DNA of 8,552 bases from Opitutales bacterium. GTDB taxonomy: Bacteria; Verrucomicrobiota; Verrucomicrobiia; Opitutales; JAFGAQ01. Location of the stretch: assembly GCA_028704125.1 (NCBI GenBank), contig JAQVLM010000110.1:1-8552 (forward strand), in the 5' to 3' direction. The notes under the pieces are model-generated. The model worked only from the letters and a program-made list of their open reading frames with translations. It ran no database searches and was not told the origin of the DNA. Both the position numbers and the translations under genes were made by a program. Shown piece after piece: positions 1 through 7,253 of the stretch (the first letter of the stretch is position 1; each line of letters starts with the position of its first letter).

Positions 1-1
1 T

Positions 2-1177
2 GAAGGATCGGTTGTGATCAAAGTGGACACGCTGGAAAGCGAAAGCGGAGACCCCTTCCTATGCGTTGCTGTCGAAGACAGCGGTATCGGAATCCAACCC
101 GATAAAATCCGCCATCTTTTCCGACCCTTTCATCAGGCCGATTCGTCGACTACCCGCAAACACGGAGGAACAGGACTCGGTTTGGCAATATCCCAACGCC
201 TTGCCAACCTGATGGAAGGAGAGATCACAGTTTCCAGCAATCCTGGGAAAGGTTCATTGTTTGAGCTCCGTATTCCCCTTAAACCAGCGGAAGACAATTC
301 ACGACCCATCCGCTATCCAGAGAAAAGGATCCTCTTGCTCGAACCCTCGGAGCCAACCGCTCAGGCCATCAGCGGACACCTCGAAGCGGAAGGAGCCTTG
401 ATCACCCGAACCCGATCCATAACGGACCTGGCCGATGCGATCACGCAAGCCCGGGAGGCTGGACAGCACTTCGATGCGATTCTCTTGCGAGCCGAAGCCC
501 ATTCCAACGAAATCCTCTCATTCTGTGACTCGCTGCAAAGTGCATCCGGTCTCCAGGCGAAAGCACTCAAGGTCCTGCTCACAAACACAGACACCCGAAT
601 CAATCGTGAAACCTTGACTCGACACGGAATCGACCAACTGCTCATGTTTCCCATCCGTGCACGGGAAATCCATACCGCTCTTGGTCGGATCGATGCAACC
701 CGTTCGGAACCAAAAGAAAACGCCCCGGCTTCCGAAGGCCGTGCCAGCTCTCCCAAGAAAATGTTTACGGGCATGAACGCGTTGGTCGTGGAGGATAATA
801 CGACCAACCAGAAGGTTGCAGTCATGCAGCTGCGCCGTCTTGGGGTGGAAGCGGAATGTGCATCCAACGGGCAACAGGCCATCGACATGGTGGCCCGAAA
901 GTCATTCGATGTTGTCCTCATGGACTGCCAAATGCCCGAGATGGATGGATATGAAGCCACCCGCCGTATCCGGGCAACCCATGGGAATAAAGTGCGGATT
1001 GTCGCAATGACCGCAAATGCGATGCAGGGCGACCGCGACCTTTGCATGGCTGCGGGCATGGATGACTACCTGAGCAAACCGGTAAGGATGACCGATCTGG
1101 AAACCGTGATCGAACACGCCCGCGAGATCAAAAACAGAATCCCGCTGGCGAATGAGTCCGATCAAGAGAATGCCTGA
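2..1177 (+). CDS. Hybrid sensor histidine kinase, C-terminal part (5' end outside window)
   Basis: This is the tail of a hybrid two-component sensor kinase, which autophosphorylates on a His (upstream, not seen) and passes the phosphate to Asp in receiver domains. The frame is open at the left edge: the codons before the GTG at 14 read EGSVV, typical of the middle of an HATPase domain, so GTG 14 is not the true start. Counting from that GTG, the ATPase core shows the G1 box DSGIGI (22-27), an F-box region LFRPF (35-39) and the G2 box GGTGLGL (51-57). Residues 104-225 form a receiver-like domain that has lost its key residues (E110 is kept, but Arg159 sits at the phospho-Asp position and Phe212 at the Lys position). 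Residues 254-370 are a canonical receiver: E260/D261, phospho-acceptor D304, T333, K355. Sensor and dimerisation domains and the signal sensed cannot be known. It converges on argG and looks functionally unrelated to it. Confidence 0.93.
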   Translation, partial: EGSVVIKVDTLESESGDPFLCVAVEDSGIGIQPDKIRHLFRPFHQADSSTTRKHGGTGLGLAISQRLANLMEGEITVSSNPGKGSLFELRIPLKPAEDNSRPIRYPEKRILLLEPSEPTAQAISGHLEAEGALITRTRSITDLADAITQAREAGQHFDAILLRAEAHSNEILSFCDSLQSASGLQAKALKVLLTNTDTRINRETLTRHGIDQLLMFPIRAREIHTALGRIDATRSEPKENAPASEGRASSPKKMFTGMNALVVEDNTTNQKVAVMQLRRLGVEAECASNGQQAIDMVARKSFDVVLMDCQMPEMDGYEATRRIRATHGNKVRIVAMTANAMQGDRDLCMAAGMDDYLSKPVRMTDLETVIEHAREIKNRIPLANESDQENA

Positions 1178-1187
1178 GCCGACAGCA

Positions 1188-2411
1188 TCAACCCTGCTGA
1201 CTCCGCTGCCGGGTCCGCATCTTCAAGCGCAGGCCATTGAGACGGATAAAACCGCCCGCATCTTCAGGCTGATAATCGCTGAGCACCCCTTCCATCGAGG
1301 CAACGTGCTCGTCATACATGCTGAGCGGTGATTTGCGGCCAGCGGTGATGACATTTCCCTTATAGAGCTTGAGACGGACTGTTCCGGTCACTGTTTCCTG
1401 GCTCTTATCAATAAAGGCCTGGAGTGCTTCGCGTTCGGGACTGAACCAAAACCCATTGTAAATGAGCTCACCGTATCGGGGAATCAGACTATCCCGGAGA
1501 TGCATCAAATCCCGGTCCATCGTCAAGGTTTCGACCTGACGGTGGGCCTGCATCAGAATAACGCCACCGGGAGTCTCGTATACTCCACGGCTCTTCATTC
1601 CGACGAAGCGATTTTCGACAATATCCACCCGACCAATCCCATGGCGACCGCCCAGTTGATTGAGATGCTCGATCACTTGACGGGGCGTCATACGCTTGCC
1701 ATTGATCGCAACACAATCACCCTTTTCGAAATCCAATTCCACGTATTCCGGAGTATCCGGAGCCTCCGACGGATCCACCGAAAGCTTGAACATTTCGCGG
1801 TTGTCAGGAGTCGTGGGATCAAACCATGGATCCTCAAGGATGCCGGCTTCATAGGAAATGTGCCAGAGGTTCCGATCCATCGAATACGGCTTCTTCAAGG
1901 AAGCTTCGACCTCAACCCCGTTTGCGCGGCACCATTCAATCATCTCGCTTCTGCCCGGAAACAACTTGCGAAACTCGGGCATTCTCCATGGTGCGATCAC
2001 CTGCAGATCGGGAGCCAGAGCGGCAAAAGCAAGCTCGAAACGCACCTGATCATTTCCCTTTCCGGTAGCACCATGCGCCACATGGGTGGCCCCTTCCTTA
2101 CGGGCAACATCGATCTGAGCTTTAGCGATCAGGGGGCGGGCAATCGAAGTGCCCAGATAGTATTGGCACTCATAGATCGCATTGCCGCGGACCATCGGAT
2201 ACACATAGTCCTTCGCAAACTCATCTACGAGGTCGAGCGTGTAGTGCTTACCAGCTCCGGTGCGTTTGGCTTTGGCCTCCAATCCATCCAGTTCCTCCTG
2301 CTGCCCTACATCGGCCGCAAAAGTCACGATCTCCGCGTCGTATTTCTCGGTCAACCACTTGACGATCACGGTCGTGTCCAGACCGCCGGAATATGCCAGT
2401 ACAATTTTCAT
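1188..2411 (-). CDS. argG: Argininosuccinate synthase
   Basis: ArgG is a cytoplasmic enzyme that condenses citrulline with aspartate, using ATP cleaved to AMP and PPi, to give argininosuccinate, the penultimate step of arginine synthesis. The 407-residue protein is of normal family length. It opens with the N-type ATP pyrophosphatase P-loop AYSGGLDTT (6-14) and carries the second family signature GATGKGNDQVRF (114-125). The stretch SMDRNLW is the usual substrate-contact region. The ATG at 2411 places the P-loop at the normal distance from the N-terminus, so the start is secure. No strong Shine-Dalgarno precedes it (AAGAAAACCT then ATG). It is the last gene of the arg cluster, 70 bp after argF, and its stop lies 10 bp from the stop of the convergent kinase gene. 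The lyase gene argH, which acts next, is not in the window. Confidence 0.97.
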   Translation of the reverse strand: MKIVLAYSGGLDTTVIVKWLTEKYDAEIVTFAADVGQQEELDGLEAKAKRTGAGKHYTLDLVDEFAKDYVYPMVRGNAIYECQYYLGTSIARPLIAKAQIDVARKEGATHVAHGATGKGNDQVRFELAFAALAPDLQVIAPWRMPEFRKLFPGRSEMIEWCRANGVEVEASLKKPYSMDRNLWHISYEAGILEDPWFDPTTPDNREMFKLSVDPSEAPDTPEYVELDFEKGDCVAINGKRMTPRQVIEHLNQLGGRHGIGRVDIVENRFVGMKSRGVYETPGGVILMQAHRQVETLTMDRDLMHLRDSLIPRYGELIYNGFWFSPEREALQAFIDKSQETVTGTVRLKLYKGNVITAGRKSPLSMYDEHVASMEGVLSDYQPEDAGGFIRLNGLRLKMRTRQRSQQG

Positions 2412-2442
2412 AGGTTTTCTTGATAAAGGTTAGCTCGGAATA

Positions 2443-2466
2443 GATCTCCGATTCGTATGATCTCCG
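2443..2466. repeat. Short direct repeat in the argF-argG spacer
   Basis: GATCTCCG occurs at 2443-2450 and 2459-2466, 16 bp apart, and each copy is followed by ATTCG (directly, or after CTG). The 70-bp spacer holds no clear promoter, terminator or gene otherwise. It may be a small duplication or a pair of protein sites; the evidence is only the repetition. Confidence 0.4.
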
Positions 2467-2481
2467 CTGATTCGACTGCCG

Positions 2482-3444
2482 TCAAATACCCTTTTCCGAA
2501 TGCGAAAGTCCCAGAATTGCTAAGACGGCTTTCTGGACATGCAGACGATTCTCCGCCTGATCGAAAACGATGCTCTGCGGGGAATCGAGCACCTCCTGGC
2601 TCACCTCCTGACCAGGGTGTGCGGGCAAGCAATGCATGAACACGGCTTCGGGAGCCGCGTGCTTCATCAGCCGCGTGTCCACGGTGTAAGGAGCCATGGC
2701 ATTCAGCCGTTCCTCTGCTTCGGCCTCGTCTCCCATACTCACCCAAACATCGGTGTACACCACATCGGCATTCCGGGCCGCCTCCCCTGCATCCTCCGTA
2801 AAACGGTGGGAGGGAACCAATCCGGTGGACTCGATGACCTTCTCAATCCCATCATCCGGCGCATAGGACTTGGGTCCGGCCAGCACCACTTCCATTCCCA
2901 AATGAGCTCCCAGCAGGATCCAGGACTGTGCCATATTCGAAGCGCAATCCCCGAGGTATGCCAACTTACGCCCCTTCAACAATGCAGGGGAAGGAACCTT
3001 AGGATCCAATCGCTCAGCAATCGAAAACGCATCCGTGTAACTCTGACAAGGATGGAAGGAATCGGTCAGCGCATTGATAACGGGAATGCATCCCGCATTC
3101 GAAAACTCCTCAACCCACCGGTGTTCGAAGGCCCGGATCACCATCCCATGGACGTATCTGGAGAGCACCCGTGCCGTGTCTTCGATCGATTCACCACGGC
3201 TCAGTTGCATGTTTTGGGTATCCATGTAGAGCGCGTGCCCCCCAAGTTCATGAATGCCCACCTCGAACGAAACCCGCGTGCGCGTGCTGTTCTTGAAAAA
3301 GAGCAGGCCCCAAGTCTGTCTTGCGAGCAACGCCGGGGTTCCTCCGGCCCGGTTCAGCTTGAAATCGGCCGCGAGAGCGAACAACTGGGCAATTTCAGGA
3401 AGGCTGAAATCCGTTTCCTTGAGAAGATATCGTGGTTTGTTCAC
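2482..3444 (-). CDS. argF: Ornithine carbamoyltransferase
   Basis: This enzyme transfers the carbamoyl group from carbamoyl phosphate to ornithine, making citrulline in the cytoplasm. The 320-residue length is usual. The carbamoyl-phosphate loop STRTR (53-57) and HPCQ (131-134) are present, as are the ornithine-side motifs GDCASNM (165-171, Ser where many relatives have the first Asn of an NN pair), DVWVSMG (232-238) and HCLPAH (271-276) with the catalytic Cys272. The SMG loop and STRTR favour ornithine rather than N-acetylornithine as substrate. The start is GTG at 3444: no ATG, GTG or TTG lies upstream in frame before a stop, and MNKPRYLLKETDFSLPEI aligns with the usual OTCase N-terminus. 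Only a weak GGAA lies 8 nt upstream. It lies 39 bp after argB and 70 bp before argG. argD, often found between argB and argF, is missing. Confidence 0.96.
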   Translation of the reverse strand: MNKPRYLLKETDFSLPEIAQLFALAADFKLNRAGGTPALLARQTWGLLFFKNSTRTRVSFEVGIHELGGHALYMDTQNMQLSRGESIEDTARVLSRYVHGMVIRAFEHRWVEEFSNAGCIPVINALTDSFHPCQSYTDAFSIAERLDPKVPSPALLKGRKLAYLGDCASNMAQSWILLGAHLGMEVVLAGPKSYAPDDGIEKVIESTGLVPSHRFTEDAGEAARNADVVYTDVWVSMGDEAEAEERLNAMAPYTVDTRLMKHAAPEAVFMHCLPAHPGQEVSQEVLDSPQSIVFDQAENRLHVQKAVLAILGLSHSEKGI

Positions 3445-3483
3445 GGTTGGAGTTCCGGTTATGAGGATAGAATAGGTTCAATT

Positions 3484-4386
3484 TCAGGCATCCCGCGCAC
3501 CGACGATCTCAGTGCCGATACCCTTGTTGGTGAAAATTTCGAGAAGAATGCTGTGCGGCATGTAGCCATCCACAAAGTGCACACGCTTAACACCGCCACC
3601 AAGAGCCATACACGCGCCATCGACCTTGGGAAGCATTCCTTTCCCGATGATCCCACGCTCCACAAGCCCTGCCACCTCGGAGACCTTCAGCGAAGAGATC
3701 AGCGTGGAAGGATCCTTCGGATCCATCAGAAGCCCGGCGACGTCGCACAAAAACACTAGACGCCGCGCACCCATCGCCGATGCGATTTTTGAGGCGGCGA
3801 TATCTGCATTCGTGTTGTAGGGCATGCCATTGTCATCGACAGCAACCGGCGATACCACCGGAATCCGCCGATGCGCAACCGCATCACGGATCGGATCCGT
3901 TCTAACACCCGTGATCTCGCCCACATAACCAAGGTCAACCGGATTGCCGAGTCCGTCCTTCTCCTGGCGTTTGCAGCGCAACACATCATTTCCCCTTATG
4001 CCCTGTGCCACCCCTCCAAAACCAGAGATCATGTCACAGATTTCGCGGTTGATCCCATCGTTGAGGGTGCTCTCCACGATTTTCACCGCCTCGCGCGAGG
4101 TATAGCGAAAACCATTCCGAAACTCCACTTCGATCCCGGCGGACTCCATTGCCCGGCTGATCGCCTTACCCCCTCCGTGAACCACCACAACGTTGATTCC
4201 CACTGAAGAAAGGAAAGTGATGTCGGCCGCAACGCGATTCCGGAGATCCGGATTCGGATCATCCATGAACGCACCGCCGTATTTCACCACAAAAACGGAG
4301 TCCCGGAAACGCTGAAGATACGGCATGGCCTCCATGAGGACATCCGCTTTTGAGATCGCGTCCGTATGCTGATTTTCAGGCTTCAT
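3484..4386 (-). CDS. argB: Acetylglutamate kinase, probably the arginine-inhibited type
   Basis: ArgB phosphorylates N-acetylglutamate with ATP, the second step of arginine synthesis and the usual control point where ArgJ recycles the acetyl group. It is an amino-acid kinase family protein of 300 residues. Visible motifs are KYGG (35-38), HGGG (70-73), the substrate segment NGFRYT (91-96), NTNAD (191-195) and GKGMLPKV (248-255). About 34 residues precede the KYGG lysine, including an amphipathic stretch ADVLMEAMPYLQRFRD (14-29). This resembles the N-terminal helix that builds arginine-sensitive hexamers, and it is absent from the short E. coli type. Feedback inhibition by arginine is therefore inferred. 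The ATG at 4386 follows the argJ stop by only 3 nt, without a clear Shine-Dalgarno, which suggests translational coupling to argJ. Confidence 0.96.
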   Translation of the reverse strand: MKPENQHTDAISKADVLMEAMPYLQRFRDSVFVVKYGGAFMDDPNPDLRNRVAADITFLSSVGINVVVVHGGGKAISRAMESAGIEVEFRNGFRYTSREAVKIVESTLNDGINREICDMISGFGGVAQGIRGNDVLRCKRQEKDGLGNPVDLGYVGEITGVRTDPIRDAVAHRRIPVVSPVAVDDNGMPYNTNADIAASKIASAMGARRLVFLCDVAGLLMDPKDPSTLISSLKVSEVAGLVERGIIGKGMLPKVDGACMALGGGVKRVHFVDGYMPHSILLEIFTNKGIGTEIVGARDA

Positions 4387-4389
4387 CGT

Positions 4390-5622
4390 CTATTCGTGCA
4401 TATTGAATTCAATGTATTCGGGAGTAAGATCGCTGGCCAGCAAACGGGCCTCGGCATGCCCCATACCCACATCCAGCACAATCGAGAATTCCTTCTTCGA
4501 TACGATCTCACGCCATTGGGAAAGGTTCTCATCGAGCACCCGGCCATTTTTGACCACTGGACACGCATCGTAGTACATCGACATGTCCGATTCCTTGACG
4601 GGCAAACCCGAGTATCCCGCGGCACAAAGCACGCGTCCCCAGTTTGGATCGGATCCGGCCCACGAAGATTTCACGAGTGCCGAATGCGCGATACTGTATG
4701 CCACCTTCCGCGCCGATTCACGATCAGGGGCTCCCACGATCTTTACCGTCACCACCTTGCTGATCTTTTCTCCATCTCCGACGATCAAGTAGGCCAAACG
4801 CTCACAGACCGTCGACAAGCCCTTCAGAAAAGCCGAACGGAGTTCGGCATCGGCGGCGTCCAATGAAACACCGGATGCTCCATTCGCGAGTAGAAGAACG
4901 GTGTCATTCGTGCTCATATCCCCATCCACCGTGATGGAGTTGAAGGAATCCTCAACCGCCTCACTCAGGAGACCTTGAAGATCGCCTTGTTCGCAACCGA
5001 GATCCGTCACAACAAATGCAAGCATCGTTGCCATGTCCGGACGGATCATCCCGGCCCCCTTTGCGCATGCCGCTATACGCACTTCACGCGCACCATTCCG
5101 GAGGATCACGCCACAACGCTTCGGGCGGGTATCCGAGGTAAGGATACACTGGGAAAACGCATGTCCATGAGAAACATCATCGCCCAGAGACTCCCATGCG
5201 GCATGAATCCCCTTCTTCACCTTGTCCATGGGCATTTGCCGACCGATTCGACCAGTCGAGCAAACGAGGAAGCTTCCCCCTGTCCGACCCGACAGTCCCT
5301 CAGCCAAAGCCACCTGGGCTTCCGCGTTGGCATATCCTTCATCTCCCGTGCATGCGTTCGCATTACCGCTGTTTGCGATCACCCCATGGACCGGGCGCCC
5401 GGATCGCACCCGGCTTTGATCCAGAAGAACCGGAGCCGCCTTCACACGGTTACTGGTGAACGTTCCCGCAACCGCACAAGGCGAAGACGAATAGACCATC
5501 CCGATGTCGAGCTGGCCATTGCCCTTTCCCCGTATATCGCAGGAGACACCCGATGCACGGAAACCCTTGGCATCCGTCACTCCGTTACTGGACTCCACCC
5601 ATTCGATTGACCAAGCACTCAT
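4390..5622 (-). CDS. argJ: Glutamate N-acetyltransferase / amino-acid N-acetyltransferase (ornithine acetyltransferase)
   Basis: ArgJ moves the acetyl group from N-acetylornithine to glutamate, giving ornithine and regenerating N-acetylglutamate. Some family members also use acetyl-CoA to start the cycle. The 410-residue precursor is expected to cleave itself between A198 and T199 in the motif PDMATMLAF (195-203), freeing Thr199 as the nucleophile of the beta chain. The oxyanion-hole segment STGRIG lies at 122-127 and the substrate region KAAPV at 61-65. The C-terminus ends FNMHE, whereas relatives usually continue about two residues further after the conserved Asn (pattern N-x-x-Y-x-T/S), so it looks slightly shortened. 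Whether it is bifunctional or monofunctional cannot be read from sequence; no argA is in the window. It starts at ATG 5622, 41 bp after argC, without an obvious Shine-Dalgarno. Confidence 0.96.
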   Translation of the reverse strand: MSAWSIEWVESSNGVTDAKGFRASGVSCDIRGKGNGQLDIGMVYSSSPCAVAGTFTSNRVKAAPVLLDQSRVRSGRPVHGVIANSGNANACTGDEGYANAEAQVALAEGLSGRTGGSFLVCSTGRIGRQMPMDKVKKGIHAAWESLGDDVSHGHAFSQCILTSDTRPKRCGVILRNGAREVRIAACAKGAGMIRPDMATMLAFVVTDLGCEQGDLQGLLSEAVEDSFNSITVDGDMSTNDTVLLLANGASGVSLDAADAELRSAFLKGLSTVCERLAYLIVGDGEKISKVVTVKIVGAPDRESARKVAYSIAHSALVKSSWAGSDPNWGRVLCAAGYSGLPVKESDMSMYYDACPVVKNGRVLDENLSQWREIVSKKEFSIVLDVGMGHAEARLLASDLTPEYIEFNMHE

Positions 5623-5663
5623 AGCTGCATGTTTCAGTAAATAGGATCAGGCTAACAAACCGG

Positions 5664-6698
5664 TCAGGGCTCCAAGCCCGTGGTTTCTCCAAAGCCATAC
5701 TTCAAATTCATCAATTGCACGGCCTGTCCGCTGGCTCCCTTGAGCAGATTGTCCACACAGGAAGTCACGATCCAACGGCCGGTTCGGGCATCCCCGGTCA
5801 GCGAAAAATCAACGCGATTGGTGTAGATCACATCGGCGGTGTCCGGAGTTTCGCCCGCCGGAAGAATCCCGACAAAAGGTTTACCCCCATAGACCTTATC
5901 CCATGCCCCATAGGCGTCTTCCGGCTTCGCCCCTTCGACTGGCTCGAGAATCATAGTGGAAGCAATCCCTCTCGTCATCGGAACCAGATGGGGAATAAAC
6001 TGAACCTGAACCCTCGTTCCATTGCCGAAAGCCAATTCGAGTTGCTCCTCCACTTCCGACAAATGCCGGTGTTTCGGGATTCCATAGGCTTTCACGCTTT
6101 CGTTGCGCTCGCAGTATAGATAAGTGTCCGCCACTTTCTTTCCCGCACCGCTCACTCCACTCATGCTCGAGACAATGATCCGGGATGGATCGATCAGACC
6201 CGCACGGGCAAGCGGGATCAGCGGCATCAGAATGCTGGTCGGGTAACAACCGGGTGACGCAATCAACGGATTCTGCAACTGTTCGGGCGTCGCCAACTCA
6301 GGAAAAATGTAGCGGCCCGCTTCGAGCATCTCGGGAGCATGGTGCTCGCCATAGAACTCCTGGTACCGTGCAAGAGAAGAGAGGCGGAAATCCGCGCTCA
6401 GGTCGATGATGTGCTTTCCTGCTTCCAGCAAAGGTTTGGCATACTCCACCGAAACACCGTGTGGAAGCGCGAGGAAATACAAACCAATATCCCCATCCGA
6501 AGCCAAAGTCGATGCATCCGACGCCGTGATCAACAAACCCGGGAAACGGTTGCGCAATACCGGAAATACCTTGGATGCAGGCTGCCCCGCCATCTGGCGC
6601 GAAGTCAAAACAGCCAGTTCGACCCCGGGGTGACGGGCCAACAATCGCACCAATTCCTCTCCGGAGTATCCGGATGCTCCAATTATTCCAACTTTCAT
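5664..6698 (-). CDS. argC: N-acetyl-gamma-glutamyl-phosphate reductase
   Basis: ArgC reduces N-acetylglutamyl phosphate to the semialdehyde with NADPH, the step after ArgB, in the cytoplasm. With the start at ATG 6698 the protein has 344 residues, typical of the family. The NADP-binding glycine motif GASGYSG lies at 7-13, the catalytic Cys151 in SPGCYP (148-153), the catalytic-region His237 in PHLVPMTRG (236-244), and the C-terminal motif KGASGQAVQ at 320-328. The frame stays open upstream to a TTG at 6758, but the 20 extra residues are polar and unlike the family. ATG 6698 has the best ribosome site of the window, GGGAGG about 8 nt before it. It is the first gene of the arg cluster, 128 bp downstream of rpsI with an intrinsic terminator and a candidate promoter between them. 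Confidence 0.97.
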   Translation of the reverse strand: MKVGIIGASGYSGEELVRLLARHPGVELAVLTSRQMAGQPASKVFPVLRNRFPGLLITASDASTLASDGDIGLYFLALPHGVSVEYAKPLLEAGKHIIDLSADFRLSSLARYQEFYGEHHAPEMLEAGRYIFPELATPEQLQNPLIASPGCYPTSILMPLIPLARAGLIDPSRIIVSSMSGVSGAGKKVADTYLYCERNESVKAYGIPKHRHLSEVEEQLELAFGNGTRVQVQFIPHLVPMTRGIASTMILEPVEGAKPEDAYGAWDKVYGGKPFVGILPAGETPDTADVIYTNRVDFSLTGDARTGRWIVTSCVDNLLKGASGQAVQLMNLKYGFGETTGLEP

Positions 6699-6702
6699 AT
6701 TT

Positions 6703-6713
6703 GTTTCCTCCCT
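6703..6713 (-). promoter_or_regulatory. Strong Shine-Dalgarno that fixes the argC start
   Basis: Read on the minus strand, AGGGAGGAA lies about 8 nt before the ATG at 6698. It excludes the longer TTG-start version of argC (from 6758). It is the only consensus-like Shine-Dalgarno before any of the minus-strand genes here, which fits argC being the entry point of a separate transcript. Confidence 0.85.
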
Positions 6714-6753
6714 GTGCTTGTTTCTGTTTCCGGTATTCCGATCAGACACTACC

Positions 6754-6799
6754 TTCAAAACACAAAGACCCTCTTGGCATTATACCAAAGGAGGGTCTT
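6754..6799 (-). terminator. Intrinsic terminator after rpsI
   Basis: The arms AAGACCCTC (minus strand 6799-6791) and GAGGGTCTT (6773-6765) pair perfectly. The stem continues with a second helix TTGG/CCAA (6788-6785 with 6777-6774) past a 2-nt bulge, closing a 7-nt loop at 6784-6778. A T-rich run (TTTGTGTTTT) follows down to about 6757. It lies 28 bp after the rpsI stop and should end rplM-rpsI transcripts before argC. Confidence 0.8.
6779..6787 (-). promoter_or_regulatory. Candidate extended -10 promoter of argC, inside the rpsI terminator hairpin
   Basis: On the minus strand the sequence reads TGGTATAAT, a perfect TGn plus TATAAT extended -10. No good -35 is seen 16-18 bp upstream (CCATTT, ACCATT and GACCAT at those spacings), as is common for extended -10 promoters. 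Transcription would begin near 6772, inside the descending arm of the hairpin, giving an argC leader of about 73 nt that lacks the intact stem. The element is a match by eye and could be chance. Confidence 0.55.
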
Positions 6800-6826
6800 G
6801 AAATGGTCGTCTGATGTCGCGTCCAA

Positions 6827-7237
6827 TTAGCGCTTCGAGAACTGGAATCTCTTTCGTGCGCCGGGTTGACCCACCTTCTTGCGTTCCCTTTCCCTCGGAT
6901 CACGTTTCAGCAAACCGGCCTTTTTCAGAGCCGGCCGATTGTCCATGTCCAGCTTCTGGAGCGCACGGGCAATACCATGAGAAATCGCTGCAGCCTGACC
7001 GTTGGGTCCGCCACCTGCCACAAGCACGGTCACGTCGAACGCATCTTCCTGATCCAACACTTTGAAAGGTGCCTTCACCGCGCCGACCAACTCGTCCGTG
7101 TAACAATAGTCAGCGAGCTCACGTCCGTTGATCGTGATGACTCCGGTCCCGCGAGTCAGACGCACCCGCGCACTGGCGGTCTTGCGACGTCCCACTGCGA
7201 CGTATACTGGTTCCTCTTTTTTGGTAAGGGTCGACAT
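6827..7237 (-). CDS. rpsI: 30S ribosomal protein S9
   Basis: S9 (uS9) is a small-subunit protein whose C-terminal tail reaches the P-site tRNA. The 136-residue product has YVAVGRRKTASARVRL at 12-26, the family signature GGGPNGQAAAISHGIARAL at 75-93, and the highly conserved basic tail ending FQFSKR (131-136). About ten extra residues precede the usual core, a common variation. The ATG at 7237 lies 16 bp after the rplM stop, and no Shine-Dalgarno is seen; instead a TTTTTCTGAA segment lies just upstream, as it does before rplM. The rplM-rpsI pairing is the common bacterial arrangement. Confidence 0.98.
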   Translation of the reverse strand: MSTLTKKEEPVYVAVGRRKTASARVRLTRGTGVITINGRELADYCYTDELVGAVKAPFKVLDQEDAFDVTVLVAGGGPNGQAAAISHGIARALQKLDMDNRPALKKAGLLKRDPRERERKKVGQPGARKRFQFSKR

Positions 7238-7253
7238 GATTCAGAAAAATGGA

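Noticed and set aside
361..1059. Minus-strand open frame (232 codons) opposite the histidine kinase
   Set aside because: The + strand encodes clear kinase and receiver motifs; the reverse product is Arg/Ser/Ala-rich without a domain.
1183..1199. CAGCA/TGCTG hairpin across the convergent stops as a bidirectional terminator
   Set aside because: Only a 5-bp stem with a 7-nt loop and no T run on either strand; too weak to call.
1500..2423. Long + strand open frame (307 codons) opposite argG
   Set aside because: Antisense to argG, with no family resemblance or ribosome site; a shadow frame.
2408..2746. Minus-strand open frame bridging argF and argG
   Set aside because: Overlaps argF in another frame and has no recognisable content; the spacer part is only 70 bp.
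2539..3759. Long + strand open frame (406 codons) opposite argF and argB
   Set aside because: It lies antisense to two well-identified genes, has His/Arg-rich low-likelihood composition and no recognisable domain; a shadow of the high-GC coding strand.
6699..6758. N-terminal extension of argC from a TTG at 6758
   Set aside because: The 20 extra residues are polar and unlike ArgC, and the strong Shine-Dalgarno sits inside the extension just before ATG 6698.
6699..6826. Arginine-repressor (ArgR-type) boxes upstream of argC
   Set aside because: No TGAAT-n4-ATTCA-like palindromes are visible in the leader or spacer, so I do not claim ArgR control.
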